A stretch of 64,000 nt of DNA. Source: Bostrychus sinensis (Eukaryota; Chordata; Actinopteri; Gobiiformes; Eleotridae). Positions 55,901 through 64,000 of the stretch are shown in pieces; the first letter of the stretch is position 1, and each line of letters starts with the position of its first letter. Position numbers and translations under genes: made by a program. The stretch spans positions 4,396,109-4,460,108 of the forward strand of contig CM036245.1 in the NCBI GenBank assembly GCA_020698575.1. Direction: 5' to 3'. The notes below the pieces were generated by a model. That model saw only the letters and a list, made by a program, of their open reading frames with translations. It was not told the DNA's origin and ran no database searches.

Positions 55901-58379
55901 TAAAAACAGCTCAAGCACCTTAATGTTGGGTGCATTGTACAGCACTGTTTGAGTTGTTTTCTTCAAGAATTTTCCTGTATTTAGCACAGTTTCCCAGTCC
56001 CTACCAATGACAAATATCCCCACAGCATGATCCTGCCACCACCACTTTCACTTTAGGGAGGGGCCACAGTCAGGGGCCAGGTTTGTGCTCCACAAAGCAT
56101 CTTTCATTGATGGCTCATTTTAATTGTATCTGGAAAGAGGACCTTCTCGTGTTTGGGGAGTCTCCCATGTGCCTTTTGGCAAACACAAAACATGCTTTCT
56201 TATTATTTTCACCAAGCAATGTCCACTCCTCCTCACAGCCCAGCTCTGTGGAGTGTATGGTTCAGAGTGGTCCTGGGACAGATACAACAGTCTCTGCTGT
56301 GGAGCTCTGCAGATCTTTCAGGGTCACCTTTGGTCTTATTGTTGCCTCTCTGATGAATGCACTCCTTGCCCGGTTTGTGAGTTTTAGATGTTCCTCTTTA
56401 GGCAGGTTTGGTGTGGTTCCTTATCTTTTACATGTTGTAATGATGAATTAAATTGTGTTTTGTGGCATAATGACAGCTGAGCTGCAGACAGATCGACCTT
56501 ATGTAACTGTGATTTCTGAGGGTAAATACCTGTGGGTCATCTAGAGGGGCCTCTTTCAAAAGGTGGTGAATACTTCTGCACACTCAAGTTGATGTAAAGT
56601 GACTGACATAAACCTCTCAGTGATCCATTTAAATTCCTGGCTGTAAGGCAACAATAAAGGAAAAATGCTAATGGGGTGAATACTTTTTATAGACACTGTA
56701 TGATCCTATAGATGAGCTAATGGACTTCATTTAACACTTCTACACACAGTTATACCCCGTCCATCCTGGGAGAGGATCTCTCCTTCAGTGTGGTCTCCAT
56801 AAGGTTTCTTTCTTTTTCTCTACAGCTGAGTTTTTTTTAGGAGTTTTTCCTTAAAGGTACTGTCAGCATGCACTTGTACTGGTTTATAAACAGTACTGCA
56901 GTCTAAATCAAAACAATGATCTGTGGGTTGCCAGGCTTTATGATTTTCTGATTGGATGATCAGCAATGCAGCAATGTTTTAGAACCAAAACAAAAAATGT
57001 AAACAAAACACAGGCATTATGTAAAATATATTTTTACTTGTTAATAAATCAGCTGTACTATCAGTAAAACTAATCAATTATCAGTAAAACTAATATTTGA
57101 TTTAAACATGTTTACCTTATCTTGTGGGTAATTTTTATTAAATATAAAAAATATATACTGCTCATAGCTCCTTTAGGAGAAGGAGGGTCTAAAGACAGGG
57201 GACGTCCTGGGTCTGTTTAATTTAGTTTTTTGTTTTGTTTTGTTGTGTGTTATGTTTGATTGTATGTTTATGTTTGATGAACTGCTTGTGAAGCCCTTTG
57301 AGGTCTATTATATATATATATATATTATATCTAACAGTGTTATAAATAACACAGCAGGATGTCTGACCATGTGTTGCCGTCTCCTCTCCCGAACGCGCTG
57401 TAGGCTCCGTCATAATGTTTGTAGTTCAACTGTCTCTGGTATCCTGCAGTAAAACAAGTTATATCAGTTTAAGAGGAACATGTTTTCAAATTCATGGAGC
57501 GAGGTGACGAGACCAGCAGAGGGCAGCTCTGTTACACTCTTTAGAACAGAATCAGTGAAAAAAGCTGTTTACTTCCTTAAACTATTTGTCTGAGGCCATT
57601 TAACTCCATAATGAAAAATGTCTGTAAGAACAGAGCTGTACACTGTTTTCTGGATAAAATGAATGACAGCAGACTGGAAGTAGAGGGCTTTTTGATTGGG
57701 CAGTGCTTCCTGGAGTGGGCGGAGATTCGGGGATTTTGAAGGCTTAGAACAGCAGTGACATAGAATACAGGATCACTCAAACAGATGTGAATGAAACAAA
57801 AGGCAACAGCATTATAAAATGGGAGACAAAGAGGAAAACCCTTTAAGGTTTAGCTTGTATTGACAGTGTGTGGCCTCACCGCTGCTGAGGAACTTGGTGG
57901 CCCTCTCTGTGATCTCTGGGGTGAGCTGCTGTGTGTCCCTCAGATACTGCAGGATGTAGATGTTTGGAGCCAGCAGAGCCATGTTCTGCTCCCCACATCC
58001 ATAAGGCATCTTCAGCAGGCCGTCCAGGTTCTTCATGGCCCGCCCCAAAATGTCCCCTACAGCAGATACACAGCCACTGTTTACCAGAGTAAAATACACA
58101 ACATTACATTGGAAAGGTAGTTTTTTTCTTGCCATCTTGGTTTGTCAAGTCCCCATTCATTTGTTTCAACTAATATTAAAACATATATCTTGAAAAATAC
58201 AAACATTCAGATCACAAGAGAGGAAAGTTACATCTATATTCCTGAGTACTTTCTGTTATTTTCAGTGACGTGGAAACCCAGTGTGATGCCTTTACCGAGT
58301 ACAGAGAGGGAGGCTCGGGCCGACCCTGGGATCACGTTCTCGGGCAGCGTCAGCTCCACCTCCTCCTTCAGAGCCTCTC
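43512..58379 (-). CDS. a2m: alpha-2-macroglobulin-like protein, copy A, 3' part (exons 23-35; 5' part beyond right edge)
   Basis: Thirteen exons correspond one-to-one, with identical lengths and phases, to exons 23-35 of copy B: 58296-58379, 57880-58056, 57368-57443, 55193-55349, 52303-52377, 50053-50215, 49581-49771, 48891-49103, 47218-47336, 45125-45215, 44892-44960, 43649-43754, 43512-43564. They encode the thioester exon (GCGEQN intact), thioester domain, CUB-like part and receptor-binding domain, ending ...TSPCAAVAQ-stop. No stop or frameshift is seen, so this copy looks functional as far as visible. Exons 1-22 must lie beyond 64000. A possible polyadenylation signal AATAAA lies at 43474-43479 (minus strand), 33 nt past the stop. 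Replacements relative to copy B are concentrated in exons 25-30; the thioester exon differs by only one synonymous base by eye. Confidence 0.94.
43911..44025 (+). repeat. compound microsatellite (A)n-(TA)n-(TAGA)n-(CA)n in copy A intron 33
   Basis: A-run, then TATATATA, about fourteen TAGA units and about twelve CA units in a row. Copy B has only A-rich DNA at the matching place (about 4209). A Tc1 fragment follows directly. Confidence 0.92.
44026..44728 (+). mobile_element. Tc1-like transposon 5' part in copy A intron 33
   Basis: Begins GGACAAAATTGTTGGTACCC, a Tc1-like terminal sequence, with a related inner repeat around 44215 (GGACAAAAATGATGGTACCC). The reading frame at 44331-44621 has MDQRKQRKALSQEIRKKIIG and KHVKGKGYKTISKQLDV, the transposase DNA-binding region. 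It breaks off at about 44728, where intron sequence shared with copy B (4299) resumes. The catalytic half is missing. Confidence 0.78.
45038..45118 (+). repeat. AGT trinucleotide microsatellite next to copy A exon 32 donor
   Basis: Counterpart of 4600-4678 in copy B with a few extra units; ends at the exon 32 donor. Confidence 0.75.
45279..46003. mobile_element. hAT-like MITE in copy A intron 31
   Basis: Ends AGAACCTGACCGATAT and, inverted, ATATCGGTTGGGCTCT. Absent from copy B intron 31 (4774-4875). Flanks ATACAGTA and GTATAGTA match at six of eight positions. Interior is AT-rich with further CCGATA words. No coding sequence. Confidence 0.65.
46016..47176. mobile_element. probable solo LTR in copy A intron 31
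   Basis: Starts TGTAACCGGTGTTGC and ends GGGGGCGTTACA, with matching TGTAAC/GTTACA termini and TATA flanks on both sides (46012-46015; 47177-47180). Copy B has an empty site near 4835-4850. 1161 bp, no coding sequence. A solo LTR left by recombination is the simplest reading; the superfamily is unknown. Confidence 0.6.
47496..48454. mobile_element. inverted-end DNA element insertion in copy A intron 30
   Basis: Copy B intron 30 runs straight through here (about 5150). Left end TGCAGGGACGTCACC and right end, inverted, GTCACTGC with TGCAG flanks. A sub-region from 47992 (TAGGGATGGGTATTGTTAAG) resembles the hAT-like end at 27561, so the insertion may itself be composite. Confidence 0.5.
49130..49182 (+). 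repeat. ACT trinucleotide microsatellite near copy A exon 30 acceptor
   Basis: About seventeen ACT/CTA units, 30 bp upstream (gene sense) of exon 30. Copy B has a shorter version at 6810-6842. Confidence 0.85.
49183..49580 (-). other. copy A intron 29, remainder
   Basis: Unlike copy B's 7.4-kb intron 29, this intron is about 480 bp; it keeps only the last bases of the RTE fragment next to exon 29 (GAGAGGAGAGGGTTAGATGG) and no LINE. Confidence 0.55.
50047..50052 (-). other. GC-AG intron donor, copy A intron 28
   Basis: Same GCAAGT donor after ...GAGGAAG as in copy B, joined to the acceptor before exon 29 (49771) in the same phase. Only a GC donor preserves the A2M reading frame here. Confidence 0.72.
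50225..50370 (+). mobile_element. RTE-type 3' fragment in copy A intron 27
   Basis: GGCCTAGAGGAAGATCAGAG... GGTGTGAGAGAAGAGGATGC, uninterrupted here. A shorter relative lies in copy B intron 27 (15305-15390). Confidence 0.55.
50395..51853 (+). mobile_element. L2-like LINE 3' part in copy A intron 27
   Basis: Encodes RT motifs: FDDFQSGFRLHHSTETALIK, VQRLEDWVGISGTALKWCKS, LTCGVPQGSILGPLLFNLY and a damaged YADD region (SADDSDLHLTDS), then the C-terminal part (HAFISSRLDYCN-like, LHWLPV). The 3' end shows AATAAACTTGCCTTGCCTTG. Several frame breaks. Nearly the same element as the split copy in intron 29 of copy B, but in a different intron, so inserted independently. Confidence 0.83.
51854..52302 (-). 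other. copy A intron 27, part
   Basis: AT-rich DNA between the LINE end and exon 27; nothing recognised. Confidence 0.4.
52913..55154 (-). mobile_element. L2/CR1-type LINE in copy A intron 26
   Basis: Minus-strand element, truncated at its 5' end, with an ATT/ATA repeat tail at its 3' end (52912-52950). Copy B shows the empty site: CTTGCTTTGGAAGATGGTCA at about 15980-15999 is split in copy A between 52900-52915 and 55157, with AAGAT on both sides as a short target duplication. Holds one long open frame (53614-54948) and a C-terminal piece (53178-53402). Confidence 0.88.
53614..54948 (-). pseudogene. LINE reverse transcriptase, 444-codon open stretch
   Basis: RT domain with DNYRPISKLCFYSKVLEKTI, NKFQSGFRSKHNTETALVKV, FTAAFDTIDHRILLDRLEHW, GIPQGSVLGLLLFSIYLLLL and FYADNTQIHM. 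The catalytic YADD has become YADN (second Asp lost), so although this is the longest open frame in the window it should be inactive. The C-terminal region continues in another frame at 53178-53402 (MTFKALNGLAPHYLSELL). The endonuclease domain is missing. Confidence 0.88.
55440..55510 (+). repeat. ACT/CTG trinucleotide microsatellite in copy A intron 25
   Basis: Interrupted ACT, ACC and GCT triplets, about 100 bp from exon 26. Confidence 0.65.
55525..57310 (+). mobile_element. L2-like LINE 3' UTR fragments in copy A intron 25, interrupted by Tc1
   Basis: 55525-55575 and 56699-57310 match the 3' UTR of the LINE at 32390-32690 (GATCCTATAGATGAGCTAAT, AAGGAGGGTC/GAGGGTCTAAAGACAGG, CCTGGGTCTGTTTA). 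The first break is the Tc1-like element; a second unrelated insertion of about 310 bp lies near 56865-57175. Confidence 0.65.
55576..56698 (-). mobile_element. Tc1-like transposon with long terminal inverted repeats, decayed
   Basis: Ends CACTGCCTATAAAAAGTATT and, inverted, AATACTTTTTATAGACACTG, flanked by TA. Inverted similarity extends over about 110 bp on each side (around CCAGGAATTTAAATGGATCA). The interior reads on the minus strand like a degraded Tc1 transposase (for example the region of CCACAGCATGATCCTGCCAC) with no long open frame. Confidence 0.78.
57444..57879 (-). other. copy A intron 24
   Basis: Homologous to copy B intron 24, without the long T-run. No element recognised. Confidence 0.5.
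57880..58056 (-). CDS. a2m: copy A exon 24: thioester site exon
   Basis: Encodes the intact GCGEQN thioester motif with the flanking MPYGCGEQNMALLAP context. Phase and splice sites equal those of copy B. The neighbouring exons 25 (57368-57443) and 26 (55193-55349) carry eight amino-acid differences from copy B, including Gly to Glu in the DGCF motif of exon 26, so divergence starts immediately after this exon. Confidence 0.93.
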
Positions 58380-58899
58380 CTGAACACAGAAATATAAAGC
58401 ACAATACTTTTGAAAGTGTCCTGTTGTCGTCATATCCAATCAAACCCATTCACGTTCACATTAAAGTGAACCAGGTCGTAAGTCCTCAAATTCAAATGTT
58501 TTCTAGAGATGCACCAATACAGATACCAGTACTGGGTAACGTGCATGTACTTGTACTTGTATTCATGAAAGTGGACCAATACATATTCCACATTTAAAAC
58601 CAATACTCGTATGTTGTTCTTATCGTCCACCCAATGCAAATTCTGATTATTTAGAAGCAATGTGTGCTATGATTGACAATGTATGTGACAGCAGAAATGA
58701 AATTTTTCTCATGGGAGATCACAATATAGACTGGAAATTATTACAATGTCCTCTAAGAAACAAGCTTCACTCCATTACAGTGGCCTTATACAACTCGTGA
58801 CTACGCCTACAAGGATATGCCTCAGGAGTGATGGTGCGAAAACTTCTTCTTTAATTGATCACATTTTTACTAACTCTGGTGACCTGTGTAGCAAAGCTA

Positions 58900-60498
58900 C
58901 AGTGGGGCAAATAAGTATTTAGTCAGCCACCAATTGTGCAAGTTCTCCCACTTAAAAAGATGAGAGAGGCCTGTAATTTTCATCATAGGTATACCTCAAC
59001 TATGAGAGACAAAATGAGAAAAAAAAATCCAGAAAATCACATTGTCTGATTTTTAAAGAATTTATTTGCAAATTATGGTGGAAAATAAGTATTTGGTCAC
59101 CTACAAACAAGCAAGATTTCTGGCTCTCACAGAGCTGTAACTTCTTCTGTAAGAGGCTCCTCTGTCCTCCACTCGTTACCTGTATTAATGGCACCTGTTT
59201 GAACTGGTTATCTATATAAAAGACACCTGTCCACAACCTCAAACAGTCCCACTCCAAACTCCACTATGGCCAAGACCAAAGAGCTGTCAAAGGACACCAG
59301 AAACAAAATTGTAGACCTGCACCAGGCTGGGAAGACTGAATCTGCAATAGGTAAGCAGCTTGGTGTGAAGAAACCAACTGTGGGAGCAATTATTAGGAAA
59401 TGGAAGACATACAAGACCACTGATAATCTCCCTCGATATGGGGCTCCCCGCACGCTCTCACCCCGTGGGGTCAAAATGATCACAAGAACGGTGAGCAAAA
59501 ATCCCAGAACCACACGGGGGACCTAGTGAATGACCTGCAGAGAGCTGGGACCAAAGTAACAAAGGCTACCATCAGTACCACACTACGCCGCCAGGGACTC
59601 AAATCCTGCAGTGCCAGACGTGTCCCCCTGCTGAAGCCAGTACATGTGCAGGCCCGACTGAAGTTTGCTAGAGAGCATTTGGATGATCCAGAAGAGGATT
59701 GGGAGAATGTCATATGGTCAGATGAAACCAAAATAGAACTTTTTGGTAAAAACTCTACTCGTCGTGTTTGGAGGAGAAAGAATGCTGAGTTGCATCCAAA
59801 GAACACCATACCTACTGTAAAGCATGGGGGTGGGAACATCATGCTTTGGGGCTGTTTTTCAGCAAAGGGACCAGGACGACTGATCCGTGTAAAGGAAAGA
59901 ATGAATGGGGCCATGTATCGTCAGATTTTGAGTGAAAACCTCCTTCCATCAGCAAGGGCATTGAAGAAACGTGGCTGGGTCTTTCAGCAGGACAATGATC
60001 CCAAACACACTGCCCGGGTAACGAAGGAGTGGCTTCGTAAGAGGCATTTCAAGGTCCTGGAGTGGCCTAGCCAGTCTCCAGATCTCAACCCCATAGAAAA
60101 TCTTTGGAGGGAATTGAAAGTCCGTGTTGCCCAGCGACAGCCCCAAAACATCACTGCTCTAGAGGAGATCTGCATGGAGGAATGGGCCAAAATACCAGCA
60201 ACAGTTTGTGAAAACCTTGTGAAGACTTACAGAAAATGTTTGACCTCTGTCATTGCCAACAAAGGGTATATAACAAAGTATTGAGATGAACTTTTGTTAT
60301 TGACCAAATACTTATTTTCCACCATAATTTGCAAATAAATTATTTAAAAATCAGACAATGTGATTTTCTGGATTTTTTTTTCTCATTTTGTCTCTCATAG
60401 TTGAGGTAAACCTATGATGAAAATTACAGGCCTCTCATCTTTTTAAGTGGGAGAACTTGCACAATTGGTGGCTGACTAAATACTTTTTTGCCCCACTG
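58900..60498 (+). mobile_element. near-intact Tc1/mariner transposon (1599 bp)
   Basis: TA duplications at 58898-58899 and 60499-60500. Terminal inverted repeats begin CAGTGGGGCAAATAAGTATT and, inverted, AATACTTTTTTGCCCCACTG, extend about 90 bp through CACCAATTGTGCAAGTTCTC, and are followed by inner inverted repeats near 59020-59100 and 60300-60380. It contains the transposase frames 59266-59526 and 59526-60284. Strong similarity of the two ends and only one visible lesion in the gene suggest this is the youngest element in the window. Confidence 0.95.
59266..60284 (+). pseudogene. Tc1 transposase (DD34E), one apparent frameshift
   Basis: Part 1 (59266-59526) opens MAKTKELSKDTRNKIVDLHQ and carries the paired helix-turn-helix and GRPR-like hook (PRYGAPRTLS). 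Part 2 (59526-60284, 252 aa) carries the catalytic triad: D66 in WSDET, D156 in FQQDNDPKHT and E191 in PIENLW, with 34 residues between the last two. The frame is lost in a G-run at about 59515-59520, consistent with one missing base, which creates the stop at 59524-59526. Apart from this the protein looks complete, ending NKGYITKY. Confidence 0.92.
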
Positions 60499-62640
60499 TA
60501 AATCTGTCCCAGTAGGCTGTAGTGATCATAATCTTGTGGTATGTGTAAGGAAAACTAAAATTCCTAAAGAGGGACCTAAAGTAATAGTAAAAAGATCATA
60601 TAAAAACTTAAATGGGGATGATTTCAAAGAGGATGTTAGTAATATCTGTTGGAATAGGGTTCTAATGACTAATAATCCTGATGAGGCCGTTGAAGCTTTT
60701 GATAGACTGTTTTTAGAGGTAAGTAATAAACATGCCCCTTTAATTAAGAGAACTGTCAGGAAAACAAGAGCTGGTTGGATAGATGCTGAATTGAAGGACT
60801 GCATGGCACAGAGAGATGAAGCAAAAAAAGTTGCAAACAATTTTAATTATGAATCAGATTGGCAAGTTTATCGAAAGTTAAATAATATGTTAGGAAGGAA
60901 TGTCAAAAATACCATTTCTTGAATCAGAGGGGCAGTTTATTACAAAGCCACTAGATATAGCAAATCATTTAAGTAAATACTTCTGTGATAAAATTCACAA
61001 GCTTCGAGATGAAATGGGTCAAACACATAATACAGAGGCGGAAATGTTAATCAAAAGAAAGATGATGGCAGGCAAAAATTGTAAGTTTGAATTTTTGGGA
61101 GTATAAAGAGGTCAAGTACAAAAACTTATTTTAGAATGTAAAGAAAAACCGTTGGGTATAGACGATATTGATTCAAAGTTATTGAGACGTAGCAAACATA
61201 GTGGCTCTTCCAGTTACTCACATTTTGAATTTACGTTTACGTATGAGTGTTTACCCACAAGCTTGGAAATCTGCAAAAATTGTTCCACTACCAAAGACTG
61301 TTAGTGTCCCCTTCGGTGGTCCTAACAGTAGACCAATTAGCCTGTTGCCAACCCTGAGTAAAATTATGGAGAAGATTGTTTTTGAACAAATCCAGCACTA
61401 TTTTTCAGTTAATAATTTAAATACAGACTTTCAGCATGCGTACAGGGCTGGTCATTCAACTACGACAGCCATGGCTCAAATGACAAATGATTGGCTCACA
61501 GCTACTAGATAACAAGAGGTTAGCAGGAGCAGTTCTATTGGATTTCAGTTCAGCTTTTGATTTAATTGACCATAATCTTCTGCTTAGAAAAATCCAATGT
61601 TATGGCTTCAGTCCAGCAGCATCACTTTGGTTTCCGAGTTACCTAGAAAACAGGAAACAGACTGTATTTTTTAATGGAAGCTTTTCTGAGGAAAGAGATA
61701 TTCATTGTGGTGTACCGCAGGGAAGCTGTTTAGGTCCCTTCCTGTTTTCTATGTATACAAATGATTTGCCTTTAGTGTTACAAAAAACTAAAATATCCAT
61801 GTATGCAGATGACTCAACAATTTATTCATCACAAACTACAATTGGAGAGCTTCAAAATGTTTTAATGGAAGACTTAAAACTTGTACATGAGTGGGTCATA
61901 AACCACAAATTAGCTCTAAACATTAGTAAAACAAAATGTATTGTGTTTGGAACCAGATGTGTGCTGCTGGATGAGCCCAAACTAAACCTAACTGTGAGAG
62001 ACACACCTGTTGAGCAGGTACAAGAGACTAAACTTCTTGGCGTAGAAATTGATAATAAATTGTCCTGGTCCAAACAAATTAGTTCAGTTGTGCGAAAGAT
62101 GGGCAGAAGTCTTGCAATGGTTAAAAGGTGCTCGTATTTGTTACCTTACAACATTGTAGGAGATGTTATAAAAACCCTTGTGCTCTCACAGTTAGATTAT
62201 TGTTCTGAGTTTTGGTCGCGTGCTGCAGTTTCTCATATTAAGACAAACTTCAAATAATCCAAAATAAGGCAGCTCGATGTGTTCTTCAATGTCCATACAG
62301 AACAAATGTAAAATGGATGCATGATACACTGACATGGTTAATGGTAAAAGAGAGATTTGATGCCTCTTTGCTAATTTTGACAAGAAATATTGTAGTAACT
62401 AAATTACCAAATGTGCTTCATCAAGGACTGTGTTTTAGTTCTGATGAGCATAACTATGAAACAAGACATGCTACAGAAGGTAGATTTATATTACCCAAAG
62501 TAAAAACTAATTATGGAAAAAGCACTGTAAAATATAGATCTATGTCTGCTTGGAACAATCTGCCAAGTGACATTATTAAATCAAATAGTAAACAACAATT
62601 TAAAATCTTATTAAAAAGGCATCTACTCTCTAGTATCTAG
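60488..62640 (+). pseudogene. LINE endonuclease C-terminus and reverse transcriptase, broken
   Basis: 60488-60922: SDHNLV endonuclease motif and linker. 61201-61512: WKSAKIVPLPK, SRPISLLPTLSKIMEKIVFE, FQHAYRAGHSTTTAM. 61487-62257: catalytic SMYADDSTIY with both Asp present, LALNISKTKCIVFGT, KLLGVEIDNKLSWSKQI. 62317-62640: C-terminal domain ending LLKRHLLSSI. Frames change at about 60920, 61100, 61500 and 62260, so no full protein can be made. Confidence 0.83.
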
Positions 62641-63076
62641 GTAACCTGTAATTGTATTGTGTTAAAATCTGTTGTATTGTAATCATAATGAGTGATGTTG
62701 TCTCTATTTTGCATGTGTAATATTGCAATATTAGATGTGTTTGAAATAAGTTGAATCTATTTAAGCGTAGCATTAACTTGGATCTGATCTTATAGCTTAT
62801 TATCCTTAAGTTGTACTGTATTTATATTCTCATTGGACACTGATGAAGTCAAATTCAAACGCATCTAGTGTTAACAGAAACTAGGTCCAGTGTATGTGTG
62901 TGTGTGCGTGTGTACGTATGTGATTGTTATATATACTATATGTATATATATTCTTTTAATTTAAATAATTGTATTACTGCCAATGGCTGTATTGTTAATT
63001 GCTATTATGACTCCAGGAAGAATAGCTGTGTCAACACAGCTAATGGAGATCAAAATAAATACAAATACAAATACAA
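62641..63076 (+). other. 3' UTR of the LINE in copy A intron 22
   Basis: Contains a GT-rich stretch (62892-62925), TATATA and the terminal AAATAC repeats. No coding sequence. Confidence 0.6.
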
Positions 63077-63164
63077 TAGCGATCACTGCTCAGAGCCAAG
63101 AGAAGCAATGTGTGGAATAATAACTAAATGAAATATGGAGATAAAGGCAAGGCGGACTGTACAT

Positions 63165-63708
63165 TAGGGCTGGGACAATATAAATTTTGTGATATATTGC
63201 GATACTGACATCATGCATAATAATGGTGCTACAGCTGCGCTGCTTTCAGTTAAATGTGGCCTAAAGTGGTGAAGTATTCTGCCAGGACTGTAGAGGGCAG
63301 CACTGCACTTCTAAGCACTTGGTCTGACAAATACTGAGACACAAATCAAAGTATTTCTAAGTACCTTGATAAATAAATATCAGACTGACTGATGCTGGAT
63401 TTATTACTGTTGGAAAAAAGGCTTGTGGTTTCTTGTTTATTTAAGTCTATAAATGAGTCGTGTGTGAATCGATATCAAAGTATTGATAATATCAAAACCG
63501 GTAATTCTGGTTTTAATACATATATAAAAACTGTTCTGCTGTTTCGGTATAAATTAGACATCATATGTAACAAACATGATTATATATAGCCCCTTATTAA
63601 CCACAAAAACCTCCATTTATACAAACTTCCCCATATTGTGATATTGTCAGTATCGTGAGCCATGTATCACAAATCGTATCGTGAGGTACCCTGTGATTCC
63701 CAGCCCTA
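63165..63708. mobile_element. hAT MITE in copy A intron 22 (shared with copy B)
   Basis: Ends TAGGGCTGGGACAATATA and, inverted, GATTCCCAGCCCTA; 8-bp flanks CTGTACAT (63157-63164) and CTGCACAT (63709-63716). Orthologous in position to 18113-18669. Confidence 0.85.
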
Positions 63709-64000
63709 CTGCACATTAGACATCCCAAATTATGTGTGACAGTTCTAAAATTCAAGCAGTTGTCCTTGTGCTATCCAAATTATTGCAAAAATGATGACAG
63801 CGCGGCATCTGAAGCAGCTGTTGTCTGATAAAACACAAGATAACATTGGTAATTGTGTTCAGTGCTGTAGGTCCAGGTGAATCTTTGCCAGTAGTATGTT
63901 AAAGAGATATTGTATAAAAGTAACATTTATGAAAGTATCACATTGGTACATGGTATTGGCAAGTACTCAAACGGAAGTACACGCATTGGTGCATCCCTAG

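Larger units (their letters stand above)
58600..63076 (+). mobile_element. LINE (APE endonuclease plus RT) in copy A intron 22, split by a Tc1
   Basis: Absent from copy B intron 22 (about 18000-18030). The 5'-truncated start encodes an endonuclease C-terminus (YRPPNANSDYLEAMCAMIDN, IFLMGDHNIDW), the Tc1 interrupts at 58898, and the endonuclease ends after it (VGCSDHNLVVCVRKTKIP). Then come RT pieces 61201-61512 and 61487-62257 (VLLDFSSAFDLIDHNLLLRK, GVPQGSCLGPFLFSMYTNDL, SMYADDSTIYSS) and a C-terminal part to 62640. The 3' end is an AAATAC repeat (63050-63076). CR1/L2/Jockey-like; clade not fixed. Several frame breaks. Confidence 0.85.

Overview
This window is eukaryotic and almost certainly from a teleost fish. 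The genes have GT-AG introns, and the introns carry fish-typical Tc1, hAT, Rex3/RTE, L2-like and L1-like elements plus a 5S-derived SINE. No prokaryotic features, tRNA genes or CRISPR arrays were seen. The species cannot be determined from the window.

The only host genes I can support are alpha-2-macroglobulin (A2M) family genes in head-to-tail tandem on the minus strand. Copy A (43512-58379) enters from the right edge; its last 13 exons are present, from just before the thioester domain to the stop. Copy B (3811-42388) is complete: 35 exons assemble in one open frame of 4359 nt (1452 aa), with signal peptide, macroglobulin domains, bait region, GCGEQ thioester, thioester domain and receptor-binding domain. 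Copy C contributes only its first exon (1430-1518) and continues past the left edge. The A-B spacer is about 1.1 kb and the B-C spacer about 2.3 kb. They are homologous, and the B-C spacer is lengthened mainly by an LTR retroelement remnant.

The rest is intron and spacer DNA built from transposable elements. Because copies A and B share intron positions, each often supplies the empty site for insertions in the other. This gives precise target-site duplications (hAT at 5368, 8 bp; hAT MITE at 16416, 8 bp; Harbinger-like at 18819, 3 bp) and a relative chronology. Nested structures include a Tc1 inside a LINE (58.6-63.1 kb), L1 inside L2-like inside an RTE fragment (7.3-14.2 kb), and a hAT-like element inside another inverted-repeat element inside Rex3 (27.1-29.7 kb). 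A 2-kb foldback element shares a TTAA with a second TTAA-flanked element at 22.9-25.8 kb.

The product of copy B should be a secreted broad-spectrum protease trap: cleavage in the bait region triggers thioester activation and exposes the receptor-binding domain. Points of note are an 11-proline run in the copy B bait region, a GC-AG intron conserved in A and B, and replacements clustered just after the thioester exon between paralogues. I did not find evidence for a new kind of biological system; the main value of the window is as a tandem protease-inhibitor array with a readable transposon history.
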